From: Bacteroides faecium
Lineage (GTDB): Bacteria; Bacteroidota; Bacteroidia; Bacteroidales; Bacteroidaceae
Assembly (NCBI RefSeq): GCF_012113595.1
Contig: NZ_CP050831.1
Location: forward strand, 6,076,001-6,140,000
DNA length: 64,000 nt
Direction of reading: 5' to 3'
A program made the position numbers and the translations under genes. Within the stretch, counting starts at the first letter, position 1; every line of letters begins with the position of its first letter. This document shows positions 45,043 through 55,400 of the stretch, piece after piece. The notes beneath the pieces are model-generated. The model was not told where the DNA came from. It worked only from the letters and a program-made list of their open reading frames with translations, and searched no databases.

Positions 45043-46020
45043 TCATTTATCTATTCCTTCAATAGTGATAATCCGCCCGTCCGCATCATATTGGAGTTCG
45101 CAGACTTTCAGGCTACGAAGCCATGTCTTCCCTTCGGACGGCACACAGTCGTGATGGAACAAGTACCATTTGCCTTTGAATTCCACAATGGCATGATGGG
45201 TAGTCCACCCTACCACTGGAGTAAGGATAACGCCTTGATAGGTAAACGGCCCGTAAGGATTGTCACCAATCGCATAACAAAGCAGATGGGTATCTCCCGT
45301 AGAATAAGAGAAGTAGTATTTGCCATTATATTTATGTACCCAGGAAGCCTCAAAGAAACGACGGTCGGTATCTCCTGCCGTCAACGGCTTGCCGTTCTCG
45401 TCCAAAATTATCACCGGACGGGGTTCTTCCGCAAATTCCATCATGTCCTCGCTCAAACGGGCTACGCGAGCCGGCAATGCATCTTCCTCTCCTTCCGGCA
45501 AAATAGCCGATTCCAACGCCTTATTATTCCGGTAACGTTGAAGTTGCCCGCCCCACAGACCGCCAAAATACATATAGAAAGTCCCGTTGCCATCATCCAA
45601 CACGGCAGGGTCGATACTATAACTTCCCTTCATCGGATTGGCTTCCGGCACAAAAGGCCCGTATGGTTTATCGCTGACAGCCACTCCGATACGGAATATG
45701 TCATTCTGGTCTTTCAACGGGAAATACATATAATACTTACCGTTCTTGAAAGCGACATCGCAATCCCAAAGTTGCCGTCCCGCCCAGGGAATATCTTCCG
45801 TAGACAGTACGACCCCGTGGTCGATAATCTCACCGTTCATCACATCATCCGTAGAATAGACGTGATAGTCTTTCATATTGAAATGATCCCCGTTATCATT
45901 TTCGGCAATCCCGCTTTCCCAGTCGTGAGAGGGATAAATGTAGAGTTTGCCATCAAATACATGTACGGCAGGATCAGCCATATAATCATTGGGAACTAAA
46001 TATCTTTTTTCTGTTTTCAT
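45043..46020 (-). CDS. GH43 beta-xylosidase/alpha-L-arabinofuranosidase
   Basis: A 325-residue five-bladed beta-propeller enzyme of GH43 (close to the subfamily 1 type). The catalytic base Asp lies in YMADPAVHVFDG (about residue 16), the pKa-modulating Asp in YSIDPAVLDDG (about 133), and the acid Glu in RFFEASWVHKYNG (about 222). No signal peptide is visible from the MKTEKRYLV start, so it would act in the cytoplasm, or in the periplasm only if exported otherwise; this fits a final step on xylo-oligosaccharides taken up by the MFS symporter two genes upstream. It lies 45 bases after the GH10 gene in the xylan operon. Confidence 0.93.
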   Translation of the reverse strand: MKTEKRYLVPNDYMADPAVHVFDGKLYIYPSHDWESGIAENDNGDHFNMKDYHVYSTDDVMNGEIIDHGVVLSTEDIPWAGRQLWDCDVAFKNGKYYMYFPLKDQNDIFRIGVAVSDKPYGPFVPEANPMKGSYSIDPAVLDDGNGTFYMYFGGLWGGQLQRYRNNKALESAILPEGEEDALPARVARLSEDMMEFAEEPRPVIILDENGKPLTAGDTDRRFFEASWVHKYNGKYYFSYSTGDTHLLCYAIGDNPYGPFTYQGVILTPVVGWTTHHAIVEFKGKWYLFHHDCVPSEGKTWLRSLKVCELQYDADGRIITIEGIDK

Positions 46021-46065
46021 GGTTCTATTCTTTTTAAAGTTATTATTATCGCCCGGACAAACGAT

Positions 46066-47202
46066 TCATTTCCGCGCAGCTTCTTTGATAATCAGGTCGA
46101 CTATCGGTTTCGGCTGATAGTTACGGTCGAAAAGCAACGGATAATCCGTGCGTCCATTCATCGGCCAGTCGTTACGCCAGGAGTTGTGGTCGGCCACTCC
46201 CCAAAGAGTAACCCGGGTTATTATATCCTGATGTTTCAGGAAAAGACGGAAAAAGTCATTCATTCGTGCCGTCCATGCTTTTGCCACTTCTGCAGGCAGT
46301 TCCTTCGGATAGGGATTCATCTCTTTATTATATTCGAAAGAAGCGGAGACTTCCGCACCGACATTGGGATTCGGTGAGGGAATAACTGTCAGATCCAGTT
46401 CCGTTATCATCACCTTCACGCCTGTTTCGGCAAAAGCAAGCATGCTCTTTTCAAATTCACTGATTTTCGGATAATCCATGCCGACATGTCCCTGCATACC
46501 TATGGCATCAATGCGGATACCCCGTTTTTTCAGGTCTTTCACCAATTTCACGACAGCCGCCCTTCTTCCCGGAAGAGCCATCGAATAGTCGTTGTAGTAT
46601 AATTCGGCGTTCGGGTCGGCTTCGTGTGCATACTGGAAAGCCAGAGGAATATACTCTTCTCCCAAAATCTCATAAAATTTAGTCTTGCGATACTCTCCGT
46701 TGTCTTCAAATGCTTCATTCACAACGTCCCAGCCTTTGAGACGACCTTTGTAGCGTTTCACGACGGTAGTGATATGGTCTTTCATCCGCTTCTTTAAGAT
46801 TTCGGGAGAGACATTCTTTCCGTCCTTGTCTACACAGAACCAACGCGAAAGTTGCGTATGCCATATCAACGTATGTCCCGTAACCGTCTGGTTGTTTTTC
46901 TCACCGAATGTTACAAATTCATCCGCCTGCGTAAAGTTATAACGGTTCTCTTCGGGATGTATCTCCTGGCTTTTCATACAGTTCTCCGCTACAATGGCAC
47001 TAAATTGTTTCCGTATCACCTCTGCCCCTGCTTTATCCTTACCGGATGCCTGCTGTGTATTAACTGCCGTCCCTATCAGGAATTTATCTTTCAAAGCCTC
47101 TTTCAAGGTGTTTTTCTCTTGCGCCAAGGCTATTGAAGAGCCTGTCATCAAGACCGCCATAGCCAAAAGGGAAGTTACAGTTGTTTTTGTCGAAATCTTC
47201 AT
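46066..47202 (-). CDS. GH10 endo-beta-1,4-xylanase
   Basis: A 378-residue GH10 xylanase. A signal peptide (about 1-28, ending SSIALAQ) is cleaved before EKNTLKEALKDKFLIGTAVN, the family's first strand. AENCMKSQEIHPEENRYNF and GHTLIWHTQLSRW form the substrate-binding region; the acid/base is E163 in GWDVVNEAF and the nucleophile E268 in VMITELDL. WGVADHNSWRNDWP closes the active site. The absence of a lipobox suggests a periplasmic enzyme that shortens imported xylo-oligosaccharides. It lies 26 bases after the MFS gene. Confidence 0.96.
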   Translation of the reverse strand: MKISTKTTVTSLLAMAVLMTGSSIALAQEKNTLKEALKDKFLIGTAVNTQQASGKDKAGAEVIRKQFSAIVAENCMKSQEIHPEENRYNFTQADEFVTFGEKNNQTVTGHTLIWHTQLSRWFCVDKDGKNVSPEILKKRMKDHITTVVKRYKGRLKGWDVVNEAFEDNGEYRKTKFYEILGEEYIPLAFQYAHEADPNAELYYNDYSMALPGRRAAVVKLVKDLKKRGIRIDAIGMQGHVGMDYPKISEFEKSMLAFAETGVKVMITELDLTVIPSPNPNVGAEVSASFEYNKEMNPYPKELPAEVAKAWTARMNDFFRLFLKHQDIITRVTLWGVADHNSWRNDWPMNGRTDYPLLFDRNYQPKPIVDLIIKEAARK

Positions 47203-47228
47203 ATAGTCTCTAATCTATTAATTAATAA

Positions 47229-48713
47229 TCAATTATTTTCCAGTCTTCGTTTTGCCAGGTCTGCCTGAATATGCTCGTTCAATCTCTTTGAAATCGGATA
47301 GAAGAACAGGGCAATCACTCCGATAAAGAATGTAATAGCAGGAATCACGCTCGATGTCAGGCGGATACCCAGAATTGCACTCTCCGTCTGCGTCACATTG
47401 GATATGAAACCGAATGAATCGACAATCGCGCCGCAGATAGCTCCGCCGATACCCAGTCCCGCCTTCAAGGCAAAGACCACTCCTGCAAAGACAAAACCCG
47501 TAGCACGACGATGGTTCACCCACTCGGAATGATCCGCCACGTCACCCATCATCGCCCAAAGCAACGGGATAGTAGGCGCATAAGCCAGACTCTTCAAACA
47601 GTTTATGGTGAATATCGTGCCAATGCTTGTCGGTTCTACCACGAAAAACAAAGCTGTAAACAATGCGGTCAGCGCCAGACAAATCAAGAACACATTCCGC
47701 TTGCCAAAGATATTGGAAAGATAGCCGGAAAGCAAAATTACGCCCGCTAAAGTGATAATCTGACCTATCATATTGAACAAACTGAAACCTACGGCAAATA
47801 CATTGCTATGGTCGGGCTGCGCTATCAAGCCGAAAGCATCCAGAAAAGTATGCCACATGCCATACGTCTCTCCTTCTACCCGCACGAGTCCGAAGTTCTG
47901 CAGGAAGTCGAAAAGGGCAGTCTTGTCTACGAAGTAATTAAAATAGTAGGACATACTGCTGCCCCACATGGCTAATGTCGTAAACAGGAATAGAGTCAGG
48001 ACAAACATGGACTTCCAGGGACGGCTACTTATGATATCTACAAAATCCTGCTTTACAGAATTCTTCTGTCCCACAGGCGGAGTGATACGTTCCTTGGTAG
48101 AAAAGAAAGTGATAACCAAAAGAACAACTCCGATGACGGCAAACAAGGTGATTGTCAGGAACCACCCGCGCTGGTCGTCTCCCTGTCCGAATTTGGAGAC
48201 TAGCGGCAAAGTCAGTCCTTGTACGACGAAAGTCGCTATCGTAGCAGTGACGAAACGGACGGATGAAATGCTGGTACGCTCCTTTATATCACTGGTCATT
48301 ACACCACCCAGGGAAGAGTAAGGTGTGTTATTGAAAGAGTAAATGGACATTAATAAGGTATAAGTGATACCCGCATAGAGAATCTTACCACGCTCACTGA
48401 GATCGGGTGTCGTAAATGCCAGGATGAAGAATACAGCAAAAGGGATGGCCGTCCACAATAGCCAGGGGCGGTATTTCCCCCAACGGGTATTGGTTCTGTC
48501 CGACAAGATGCCTACTACGGGGTCGACGAACGCATCGAAAATGCGTGCGACCAGCAATATCATTCCCGCCGCCGTTGCTTTGATTCCGAACACATCTGTA
48601 TAAAAGAAGAGTTGGAACATCATCATCATCTGGAAAATCAGGTTCGCAGAACCATCTCCCAAGCTATAACCGATTTTCTCGGCCATCGACACTTTTTGAG
48701 TCTGTGTTTTCAT
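47229..48713 (-). CDS. GPH-family (MFS) sugar:cation symporter
   Basis: A 494-residue inner-membrane transporter of the glycoside-pentoside-hexuronide family. The opening KIGYSLGDGSANLIFQMMM and the loop DPVVGILSDRTNTRWGKYRPWLLW are diagnostic for the family. About 12 hydrophobic helices are visible. It should import xylose, xylobiose or aldouronic acids from the periplasm. It is encoded between the esterase and the GH10 xylanase in the xylan PUL, 21 bases after the esterase stop, and shares the internal operator-controlled promoter at 50406-50513. Confidence 0.95.
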   Translation of the reverse strand: MKTQTQKVSMAEKIGYSLGDGSANLIFQMMMMFQLFFYTDVFGIKATAAGMILLVARIFDAFVDPVVGILSDRTNTRWGKYRPWLLWTAIPFAVFFILAFTTPDLSERGKILYAGITYTLLMSIYSFNNTPYSSLGGVMTSDIKERTSISSVRFVTATIATFVVQGLTLPLVSKFGQGDDQRGWFLTITLFAVIGVVLLVITFFSTKERITPPVGQKNSVKQDFVDIISSRPWKSMFVLTLFLFTTLAMWGSSMSYYFNYFVDKTALFDFLQNFGLVRVEGETYGMWHTFLDAFGLIAQPDHSNVFAVGFSLFNMIGQIITLAGVILLSGYLSNIFGKRNVFLICLALTALFTALFFVVEPTSIGTIFTINCLKSLAYAPTIPLLWAMMGDVADHSEWVNHRRATGFVFAGVVFALKAGLGIGGAICGAIVDSFGFISNVTQTESAILGIRLTSSVIPAITFFIGVIALFFYPISKRLNEHIQADLAKRRLENN

Positions 48714-48734
48714 GGTATTATTATCTATTATTAA

Positions 48735-50381
48735 TTAGTTGCTCCTTTGTTGAAAGACTGCCCGGGAAAGCCGTTGTCCCAAAGTCTTTTTGTCCAATGG
48801 ATGAATATCATTCCACTCGCCCAAGTCACCGTTCTTAATTAAAGTGACATTGGCATTTGTATCGGCTACTTCCGCCTGTACTTTTCTGAATTCCGCCCAG
48901 GCAGCACGTCCGCCTTTATCTTCAGGAGACAGGAAGTCCGCCAGTTCGATAATATAGAAAGGCATTTCCGGTCGGTTCCAACGTCCCCGCCAGTCGGTTA
49001 TCATGGCAGACAGCAGCGCTTTGTATTCATTTCTGCGTGATACATTCGATTCGCCCTGATACCAGATTATCCCGGATACCGTATAATTCAGCAAAGGGGC
49101 AATCATCGCATTATAAAGCCCTGCCGGTTTATAATGGAAAGCCGTTTGTCCTGGAGCAGCCGGCATGGGAGCACCCAAACGATATTTCCAGTTGCCTTCC
49201 AGACTTATCTCCAACTCCCCTTTTTCCGGTTGGCCTTTTCCGAAGAGAATCTTATAAGGTTTCTCTTTTACAAAATGAGGACGACCGCCATAGCTGAAAA
49301 GCCGGATTGTCACCGTATTCTTTCCTGCTTTCAGCAATCCGGCTGGGATAGTGTAAATACGGGGCGGGTATTGGTAGGAAACTGTTCCCACAAATGTACC
49401 GTTCACATATACAGAATCCGCGTCGACTATACACCCCAAGCGAAGAGTAGCTTGTTCTCCCGCCTGCTGTTCGGAAACCTGGAAGTCCTTGCGAAACCAA
49501 TGAGAGCCATTAATCGGATTCAATCCGTTAGTCGCCCAACCGGATGCAAACAGTTCGGTTTGTTGCCAGTCGCTGTCGTCATAACCGTCCGCATACCAGG
49601 GGGTAGCTTCGTGCATTCCTTTATCCCCCTGATACAACGCCACATTCCAGGCATGGCTTTTCTTTCTTTCCTCTTTCTTCATGGATGCAATCAAGTCGTC
49701 CGATTCGTAGATGCGCTTTTCATTCAAATAAGATGGAAAAGGCCTCAACGCTTCTTCACTGAGCCATGCTTCTACCGGCGAACCGCCGACACTGGAGTTT
49801 ATCACTCCTACCGGGACTTTCGTTTTCTGATAGAAATCTTTGGCGAAGAAATAAACCAAAGCGGAGAAAGACATCACATTTTCAGGGGTCATCGCTTTCC
49901 AGGAAATTCCCGGAATATCCGTCTGTGGAGCGTGGAAGTCATAGAGCAATGGCGTCTTTATATAACGGACCATCGGATAATTACTGTCAGCGGTTATCTC
50001 ATCCCGAAAACGGTCGGTAACCCGTGCCACCGGTAACTCCATATTCGACTGACCGGAACATACCCAGACATCCCCCACAAGAATATCCTTTAATTCAATA
50101 TCGTTGATGGTCATTGTATAAGGTCCGCCCGCTTTCAATGCAGGCAGCATAAGTTTCCAGTTGCCTTGTGCGTCGGCAACGGTCTTATATTTCTTTTTCA
50201 GGAAAGCCACATTCACCGTTTCACCGGGAGCTGCCGTTCCCCAAAGATTCACTTGTTCCCCGCGTTGAAGTACCATACCGTCGGAAACGAGAGCAGGCAG
50301 TTTAACCTTTGCCCCGCCTACCACGGCGAAGCAAAGGAACACAACTACTAACCCAACCTTATAAAACCAATACTTATTCAT
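48735..50381 (-). CDS. SGNH/SASA-type carbohydrate esterase (acetylxylan or sialate O-acetylesterase family)
   Basis: About 548 residues from the chosen start MNKYWFYK. The longer frame, opened by a TTG at 50408, would begin inside the -7 box, so it is rejected. After a signal peptide (VVVFLCFAVVGGA) comes an N-terminal beta domain, then VCSGQSNMEL, with the nucleophile Ser of GQSNM near 115. A GH2-like jelly-roll module (about 255-400: HWFRKDFQVS, ADSVYVNGTFVG) is inserted in the esterase domain. GIIWYQGESNVS provides the oxyanion Gly/Asn and WNDIHPLDKKTLG the Asp-His pair close to the C-terminus. The family is annotated as sialate O-acetylesterase, but in a xylan locus deacetylation of xylan is more plausible. 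It is the first gene of the second transcription unit. Confidence 0.88.
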   Translation of the reverse strand: MNKYWFYKVGLVVVFLCFAVVGGAKVKLPALVSDGMVLQRGEQVNLWGTAAPGETVNVAFLKKKYKTVADAQGNWKLMLPALKAGGPYTMTINDIELKDILVGDVWVCSGQSNMELPVARVTDRFRDEITADSNYPMVRYIKTPLLYDFHAPQTDIPGISWKAMTPENVMSFSALVYFFAKDFYQKTKVPVGVINSSVGGSPVEAWLSEEALRPFPSYLNEKRIYESDDLIASMKKEERKKSHAWNVALYQGDKGMHEATPWYADGYDDSDWQQTELFASGWATNGLNPINGSHWFRKDFQVSEQQAGEQATLRLGCIVDADSVYVNGTFVGTVSYQYPPRIYTIPAGLLKAGKNTVTIRLFSYGGRPHFVKEKPYKILFGKGQPEKGELEISLEGNWKYRLGAPMPAAPGQTAFHYKPAGLYNAMIAPLLNYTVSGIIWYQGESNVSRRNEYKALLSAMITDWRGRWNRPEMPFYIIELADFLSPEDKGGRAAWAEFRKVQAEVADTNANVTLIKNGDLGEWNDIHPLDKKTLGQRLSRAVFQQRSN

Positions 50382-50405
50382 TCTGTATTTTCTTTTATGA
50401 CTTTG

Positions 50406-50413
50406 CAAACTTA
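50406..50413 (-). promoter_or_regulatory. -7 box of the esterase-MFS-GH10-GH43-GH67 unit
   Basis: TAAGTTTG on the minus strand fits TAnnTTTG. Its distance to the heptamer array (31 bases from the box edge to the first heptamer start) equals that at the susC promoter. Confidence 0.7.
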
Positions 50414-50443
50414 AGAAGTTTATTCCCCTTCGCCGAAGATTTA

Positions 50444-50513
50444 CGATTCAGATTGTTTCTTGTCTGTTACATCATCGTTTGTAAATGTTACAAATATGTT
50501 TTATCATGTTACA
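50444..50513 (-). promoter_or_regulatory. Heptamer operator array, internal promoter of the xylan PUL
   Basis: Four heptamers start at exact 21-base steps: CGATTCA (50444), TGTTACA (50465), TGTTACA (50486) and TGTTACA (50507). The array lies upstream of the -7 box at 50406-50413 and mirrors the array at 55761-55830. The likely ligand is the AraC-type DNA-binding domain of the HTCS encoded at 55961-60079; the sequence and spacing are seen, the protein partner is inferred. Confidence 0.78.
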
Positions 50514-50560
50514 TCCAAGCTGAAACCGGCTTCAGGAAGGGGAAAAACGGAGCTATTTGA

Positions 50561-52462
50561 TTAATATCCCGGATTCTGATAAGCCTTCTTTTCCTCTTCG
50601 GTCATATCCAACGTATCGATAAATGTTTGCGGTATCGGACGCAGATAGAACTTGCTGTCCGGCTCATTTTCGATATTGGCAAGTCCCGGACGGGTGATTG
50701 TATTTCTCGGCTGTATCGCGTCGGCATTATAATCGCGGATAGAATATGTCTTTGCACGGCTCAGCTTCTTTGTACGGACAAGGTCTGCCCAACGCAGTTG
50801 TTCGCCGTACAACTCTCTCGAACGTTCGTCAAGGATATAGTCTATATCTATATTTGCCGGAGTCGCGGCAAGTATATTCGTTTTTGCAGTCTCATTCTGA
50901 GCTTCTGTATTGGCAGAGCGGTAAGCGGCACGTTCACGGAGAACATTAATCAGTTCTCTAGCCGTTTTCGTACCGGTAGCTCCCATTACAGCCGCTTCGG
51001 CAGCAATCAGATACACTTCCGACAATTTGGCGACATTAAACGGACGCAAGGAAGAGGAGTTCGCATAACCGGAAGCATTGTTAGGACTGTAAGGCCCGAG
51101 TTTCCACAAGGACGGGAAATGCTCACGTGTCATATATTCGGGAGTGAAGACTGCATAATTCTGTCCTGCAATCGTCTGTACGGGGAAGTTGCCACTAGCT
51201 AGCTTAGTCGGAGCACTTGCGCCCGGAATTTCATAACCCGGCATATAGTACACCACATCGCCCAATGCAAACGGAGTGTTCAAAGCGCCGTTCGAAGTAG
51301 AAGCGTTCTGGTTTGCGAGCCATTCCTTTTGAAAAGTTCCGTCATAGCGGGAGTCATTGGTCTTATCTGCGAATGTATTTGCAATCACTTCATACGTCGG
51401 CGCGCATCTTCTCCACGGACGGCCATAATTCTGAAGCGCGGAACGTCCGCAAGGAGCACCACCGCCATTGAAAGAGGTATCAAACCAACAACGCATGGCA
51501 TAGAACGCAATATTGCTCTTTTCGGCTTCAGTACCCCAGCTCTCACCTTCCGAGAAATCAAATCCTGCGTCATCGCTGCGGTCGGCATAGAGCAACACTT
51601 CTATATTACGGTCGTTCTGAGCCAGGTTCACCTGGTAATAATCCTGCAATAGTCCGAATCCGTTCGCTCCGGCTGCGCCGTTCACTCCCGATTTACTTAT
51701 CACACCCATAGCTGTATCGTATGCTTTCTGGAAGTAGCCGTCGGAACCTGATTTATTGTTGTTCTTCAGCCACCATCCGTAAGTCAGATATACTTTTGAC
51801 AAAAGATAGCTGGCATAAGCCTCTGTAACTACACCTTTGAAACGGTCGTCTCTCTTCGTGCCGTTCAAATCAGCGGTCGCTTTTTCCAAATCTTCTATGA
51901 TAGAAGTGTACGTCTCTTCTACTGTGTTTCTGACAGATTTACGGTTCGGCAACGTGTTATATGCATTCTTGCCCGAACCTAAATCAAGCGGAATACCGCC
52001 ATAGAACTGTACCAGCAGGAACTGGTCGTGCGCACGCATCACCCGGGCTTCGGCAAGCAGGCGGGAGTCTACCCCGTTCGCTTCCCCGATAGAGATGATT
52101 CCGTTACAGGTGTTGATATAGGCAAACGTATTGCTGTTCCAAAAACAGCCCGGACGTCCGGTGGTCGCCACAATATTGTAATCGTCCATTCTGCGTTCGT
52201 CATCGCCCGAACCTACCAGTCCGCCGTAAGTCGTTTCATCCGTACCGTACTGGAAATTGTACCAGGGATTGACCGGCCCGTAGAGGAAGCGCAAGTGAGA
52301 ATATACGGAAGTGAGCGCAAGCTCCACCCCTTGATTGGTTTGCATCAACTGCGGAGTTATCTCAGAACGAGGTTGTTCGTCCAGTATATCTGAACAAGAG
52401 GTCAAAAGCGCAAAACCCGCTATCAAAGTTCCTGCCAGGAATTTATTGGTTATTCTTTTCAT
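50561..52462 (-). CDS. SusD-like glycan-binding lipoprotein (xylan PUL)
   Basis: A 633-residue SusD/RagB lipoprotein, larger than the family average. The lipobox is LLTSC (Cys near 23), followed by SDILDEQPRSEITPQLM. ARVMRAHDQFLLVQFYGGIPLDLG is the conserved TPR-region motif, and the C-terminal part has LDERSRELYGEQLRWADLVR. It pairs with the SusC encoded 28 bases upstream. The surrounding GH10, GH43 and GH67 genes point to xylan or glucuronoxylan oligosaccharides as the ligand. Confidence 0.96.
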   Translation of the reverse strand: MKRITNKFLAGTLIAGFALLTSCSDILDEQPRSEITPQLMQTNQGVELALTSVYSHLRFLYGPVNPWYNFQYGTDETTYGGLVGSGDDERRMDDYNIVATTGRPGCFWNSNTFAYINTCNGIISIGEANGVDSRLLAEARVMRAHDQFLLVQFYGGIPLDLGSGKNAYNTLPNRKSVRNTVEETYTSIIEDLEKATADLNGTKRDDRFKGVVTEAYASYLLSKVYLTYGWWLKNNNKSGSDGYFQKAYDTAMGVISKSGVNGAAGANGFGLLQDYYQVNLAQNDRNIEVLLYADRSDDAGFDFSEGESWGTEAEKSNIAFYAMRCWFDTSFNGGGAPCGRSALQNYGRPWRRCAPTYEVIANTFADKTNDSRYDGTFQKEWLANQNASTSNGALNTPFALGDVVYYMPGYEIPGASAPTKLASGNFPVQTIAGQNYAVFTPEYMTREHFPSLWKLGPYSPNNASGYANSSSLRPFNVAKLSEVYLIAAEAAVMGATGTKTARELINVLRERAAYRSANTEAQNETAKTNILAATPANIDIDYILDERSRELYGEQLRWADLVRTKKLSRAKTYSIRDYNADAIQPRNTITRPGLANIENEPDSKFYLRPIPQTFIDTLDMTEEEKKAYQNPGY

Positions 52463-52490
52463 AATGAATCTGTTTTTATAGGTAATAGCA

Positions 52491-55400
52491 TTAGAATGTC
52501 AAGTTAAGCCCGAAGATAAAGTTACGGGTAGAGGGCGTGTTCGTACCGATAGAAAGGAAACGTTCGGGCAGTCCGCCAGTAGTCGCACTGTTTTCTCTTA
52601 CGTAAGAGTTCGGTTCCGGATCCAGTCCTGTCTCGTCATTATACGGAGAGAACAGGACGAACGGGTTCTGGACGGTGAAGTAGAGACGCGCTCTGCTGAT
52701 GCCGACATTATTCAGCAACTTCTCCGAGAAATTATAGCCCAATGTGATTGTCCTGATTTTCAGATAAGATGCGCTAAAGTAAGCCAGAGTAGAAGCGTAT
52801 GCAGGGGCATCGTTACCACCTGTTGTTCCACCCGGAGTAGGATATGCGTTGGTCGGATTATCTTCCGTCCAGTAGTCCACTTTGATATTTCCACGACGTC
52901 CGCTCATCATATTCAGATAGCCTTGCGGTGAATGTAGTGTACTGATTAATGTACCACCATTCTTGAAAGCACCGACAATGCTTAAATCGAAATTCTTGTA
53001 AGCCACCGTAGTATTGAAACCACCTTGGAAGTTCCCCTCTGCCGTTCCAATCACCTGACGGTCACTGGCATTGATTTCTCTCGAAGGCACTCCGTTCGCG
53101 TCAAATGTGACAGGATCTCCATCTACCAGGTTATAAGCCACTTTTATATCACCCGGTTTACCGCCTGCGTAGCTTGCTGCGGCAATGGCTTCTTCGCCTT
53201 TTTGGAAAATGCCGACTTTCTTATAGTCATAAATCGCGTCAATGGGTTGACCTTCGAACCAGCCGTTACCGGTGTCACGCCCCGACTCGCCTGCCAAGGC
53301 TACAATCTTATTCTTGTTTCCGTAGATATTAAAACCGACGTCCCAACTCCAGCCGTTCTTATTTTCGAAGATGATTCCTTTCAAAGACAATTCCCAACCC
53401 TTGTTAGAGGTTTCACCGATATTCTGCCAGTAAGCCGACGCGATACCGGAAGATGCCGGTAATGACAATTGCATCAGGATGTCTTTCGTACGTTGGGAAT
53501 AGTATTCAAAAGTACCGCTCAAACGTCCGTTGAACAATCCGAAGTCAATACCATAATTCCAGGTGGATGAATATTCCCATCCCAGGTTTTCATTAGTAAC
53601 ACTGTTGGGGAAATAGCCGGTGATTCCCGTGGAACCGGTTGTGTAATATACCGCTTTCATCGCTCCCAATGTAGCATAAGGGTCGATAGCCTGATTGGAC
53701 GTCTGTCCGTATCCAACGCGAAGTTTCAACGAACTCAGCCAGTCGATGTCACTCATAAATGATTCGTTTCTGAGATTCCATCCTGCCGATACTGCCGGAT
53801 AAGTGTGCCATTTCTTGCCTTTTGCCAGTACGGAAGAACCGTCGGAACGGAATGTTGCGGACAACATATAACGATTATCGTAAGAATAAGCCGCACGTGC
53901 CATGTAAGAAAGCAAGCCACGTTGCCAGTATTTCTGCTTGTTCGGGTCAATGGTCACTTTGTCCGAGTTCAAGCCTAAATTATGATATTGCACCGCATCT
54001 GCCGTAATACCCGTGGCGGATGCCGTTGAATAGCTGTAAGTAGTACGTTCAGCAGAGTACATGGCAACAGCGTTAATGCTATGTTTGCCGAACTTCTTGT
54101 CATACATCAACATATTTTCTACTGTCCAGTTGGTTGTCAGTGCGTTAGAGATGGTCGCTTCCGCCAAGTCCGCATTATATGCCATATAAGGAGTGCCCGG
54201 AGCATTGAACTTTCCGTAATTGCTCTGGCGATAGTTCAAACCCAGATTGAGCCTGTATTTAAGACCGTCCATAAACTTCACTTCGGCATATGCGCTGTTG
54301 TAAGTAGCAAAAGTCTTGCGGTCGTCCGCATGTTTTTCGCCAACGGATTTATACAGCAACGGGTTCAGGAGCTTGTCCGAAGAATTCAGTTCGATGACTT
54401 CTTCCCGGATGCTGCCATCGCTATTGTACGGGCTGATGGTAGGATTCGTTTGTAGGATATTATAGACAGGCGCGCTTTCTTCACCTTCCGTCTTGCTATA
54501 TGAGTTCTGGGTGGTAATACCTACCTTTATGTATTTACCGATTTCCTGGTCGATAGAACCTCTCAACGAAATACGTTCAAAACCCTGGTCGGGAAGAACG
54601 GAAGTTTCTTTATAATAGGTAGTACCGAAGTTGTAAGAACCTTTTTCAGTTCCTGCGGAAACAGAAAGGTCGTGGTTCGTAGTCATGCCGGTCTTGAAAA
54701 TCAAGTCCTGCCAGTTGGTGTTCACTGAAGGGTCGTCCATCGTTCCCATTGCTCCCCAACTGGAACCGTTGGCTGCGGCAATCTCTCTGAACTTCACAAA
54801 TTCGGGGCCGTCCATCATCGGATATTCGGAGAATAGCGTAACGATACCGTAATATCCGTTATAAGTAACGGTTGCCTTGCCTTGCGTTCCTTTATTAGTA
54901 GTAATCAGGATAACACCGTTGGCACCACGTGAACCGTAGATAGCAGTCGACGAAGCATCTTTCAAAATATCAATCGTCTTGATGTCGTTAGGGTTAATAT
55001 CACTGATATTTCCCGGGAAAGGAATACCGTCGAGAACGATAAGAGGGTCGTTACTTGCATTCAACGAACGGGTTCCGCGGATACGTATCTGCTGTTCCGA
55101 GCCCGGTCTTGATGAGGTACGGTTGATTTCGACACCGGCAACGCGGCCTTGCAGCGCCTGAGTGAAGTTCTGCGAAGGAATCTCTTTCAATGTCTTTGAG
55201 TTGACGTTGGCGATAGAACCCGTCACGTCCGACTTCCTCGCCGTACCATAACCTACTACCACCACTTCGTCCAACGCCTGTGTATCATCTTTCAAGATTA
55301 CCTGTATGGAAGTACGTCCGGCAACGTCTATCGTCTGAGACTGATAACCGACAAAAGACACTGTAAGCTTTGCATTAGAAGGTACTTTCATTGTAAAATT

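Noticed and set aside
45025..45999. A 324-codon open frame on the plus strand
   Set aside because: It is the antisense shadow of the GH43 gene.
50382..50408. The upstream TTG start of the esterase
   Set aside because: It would begin inside the -7 box; the Met at 50381 gives a clean signal peptide.
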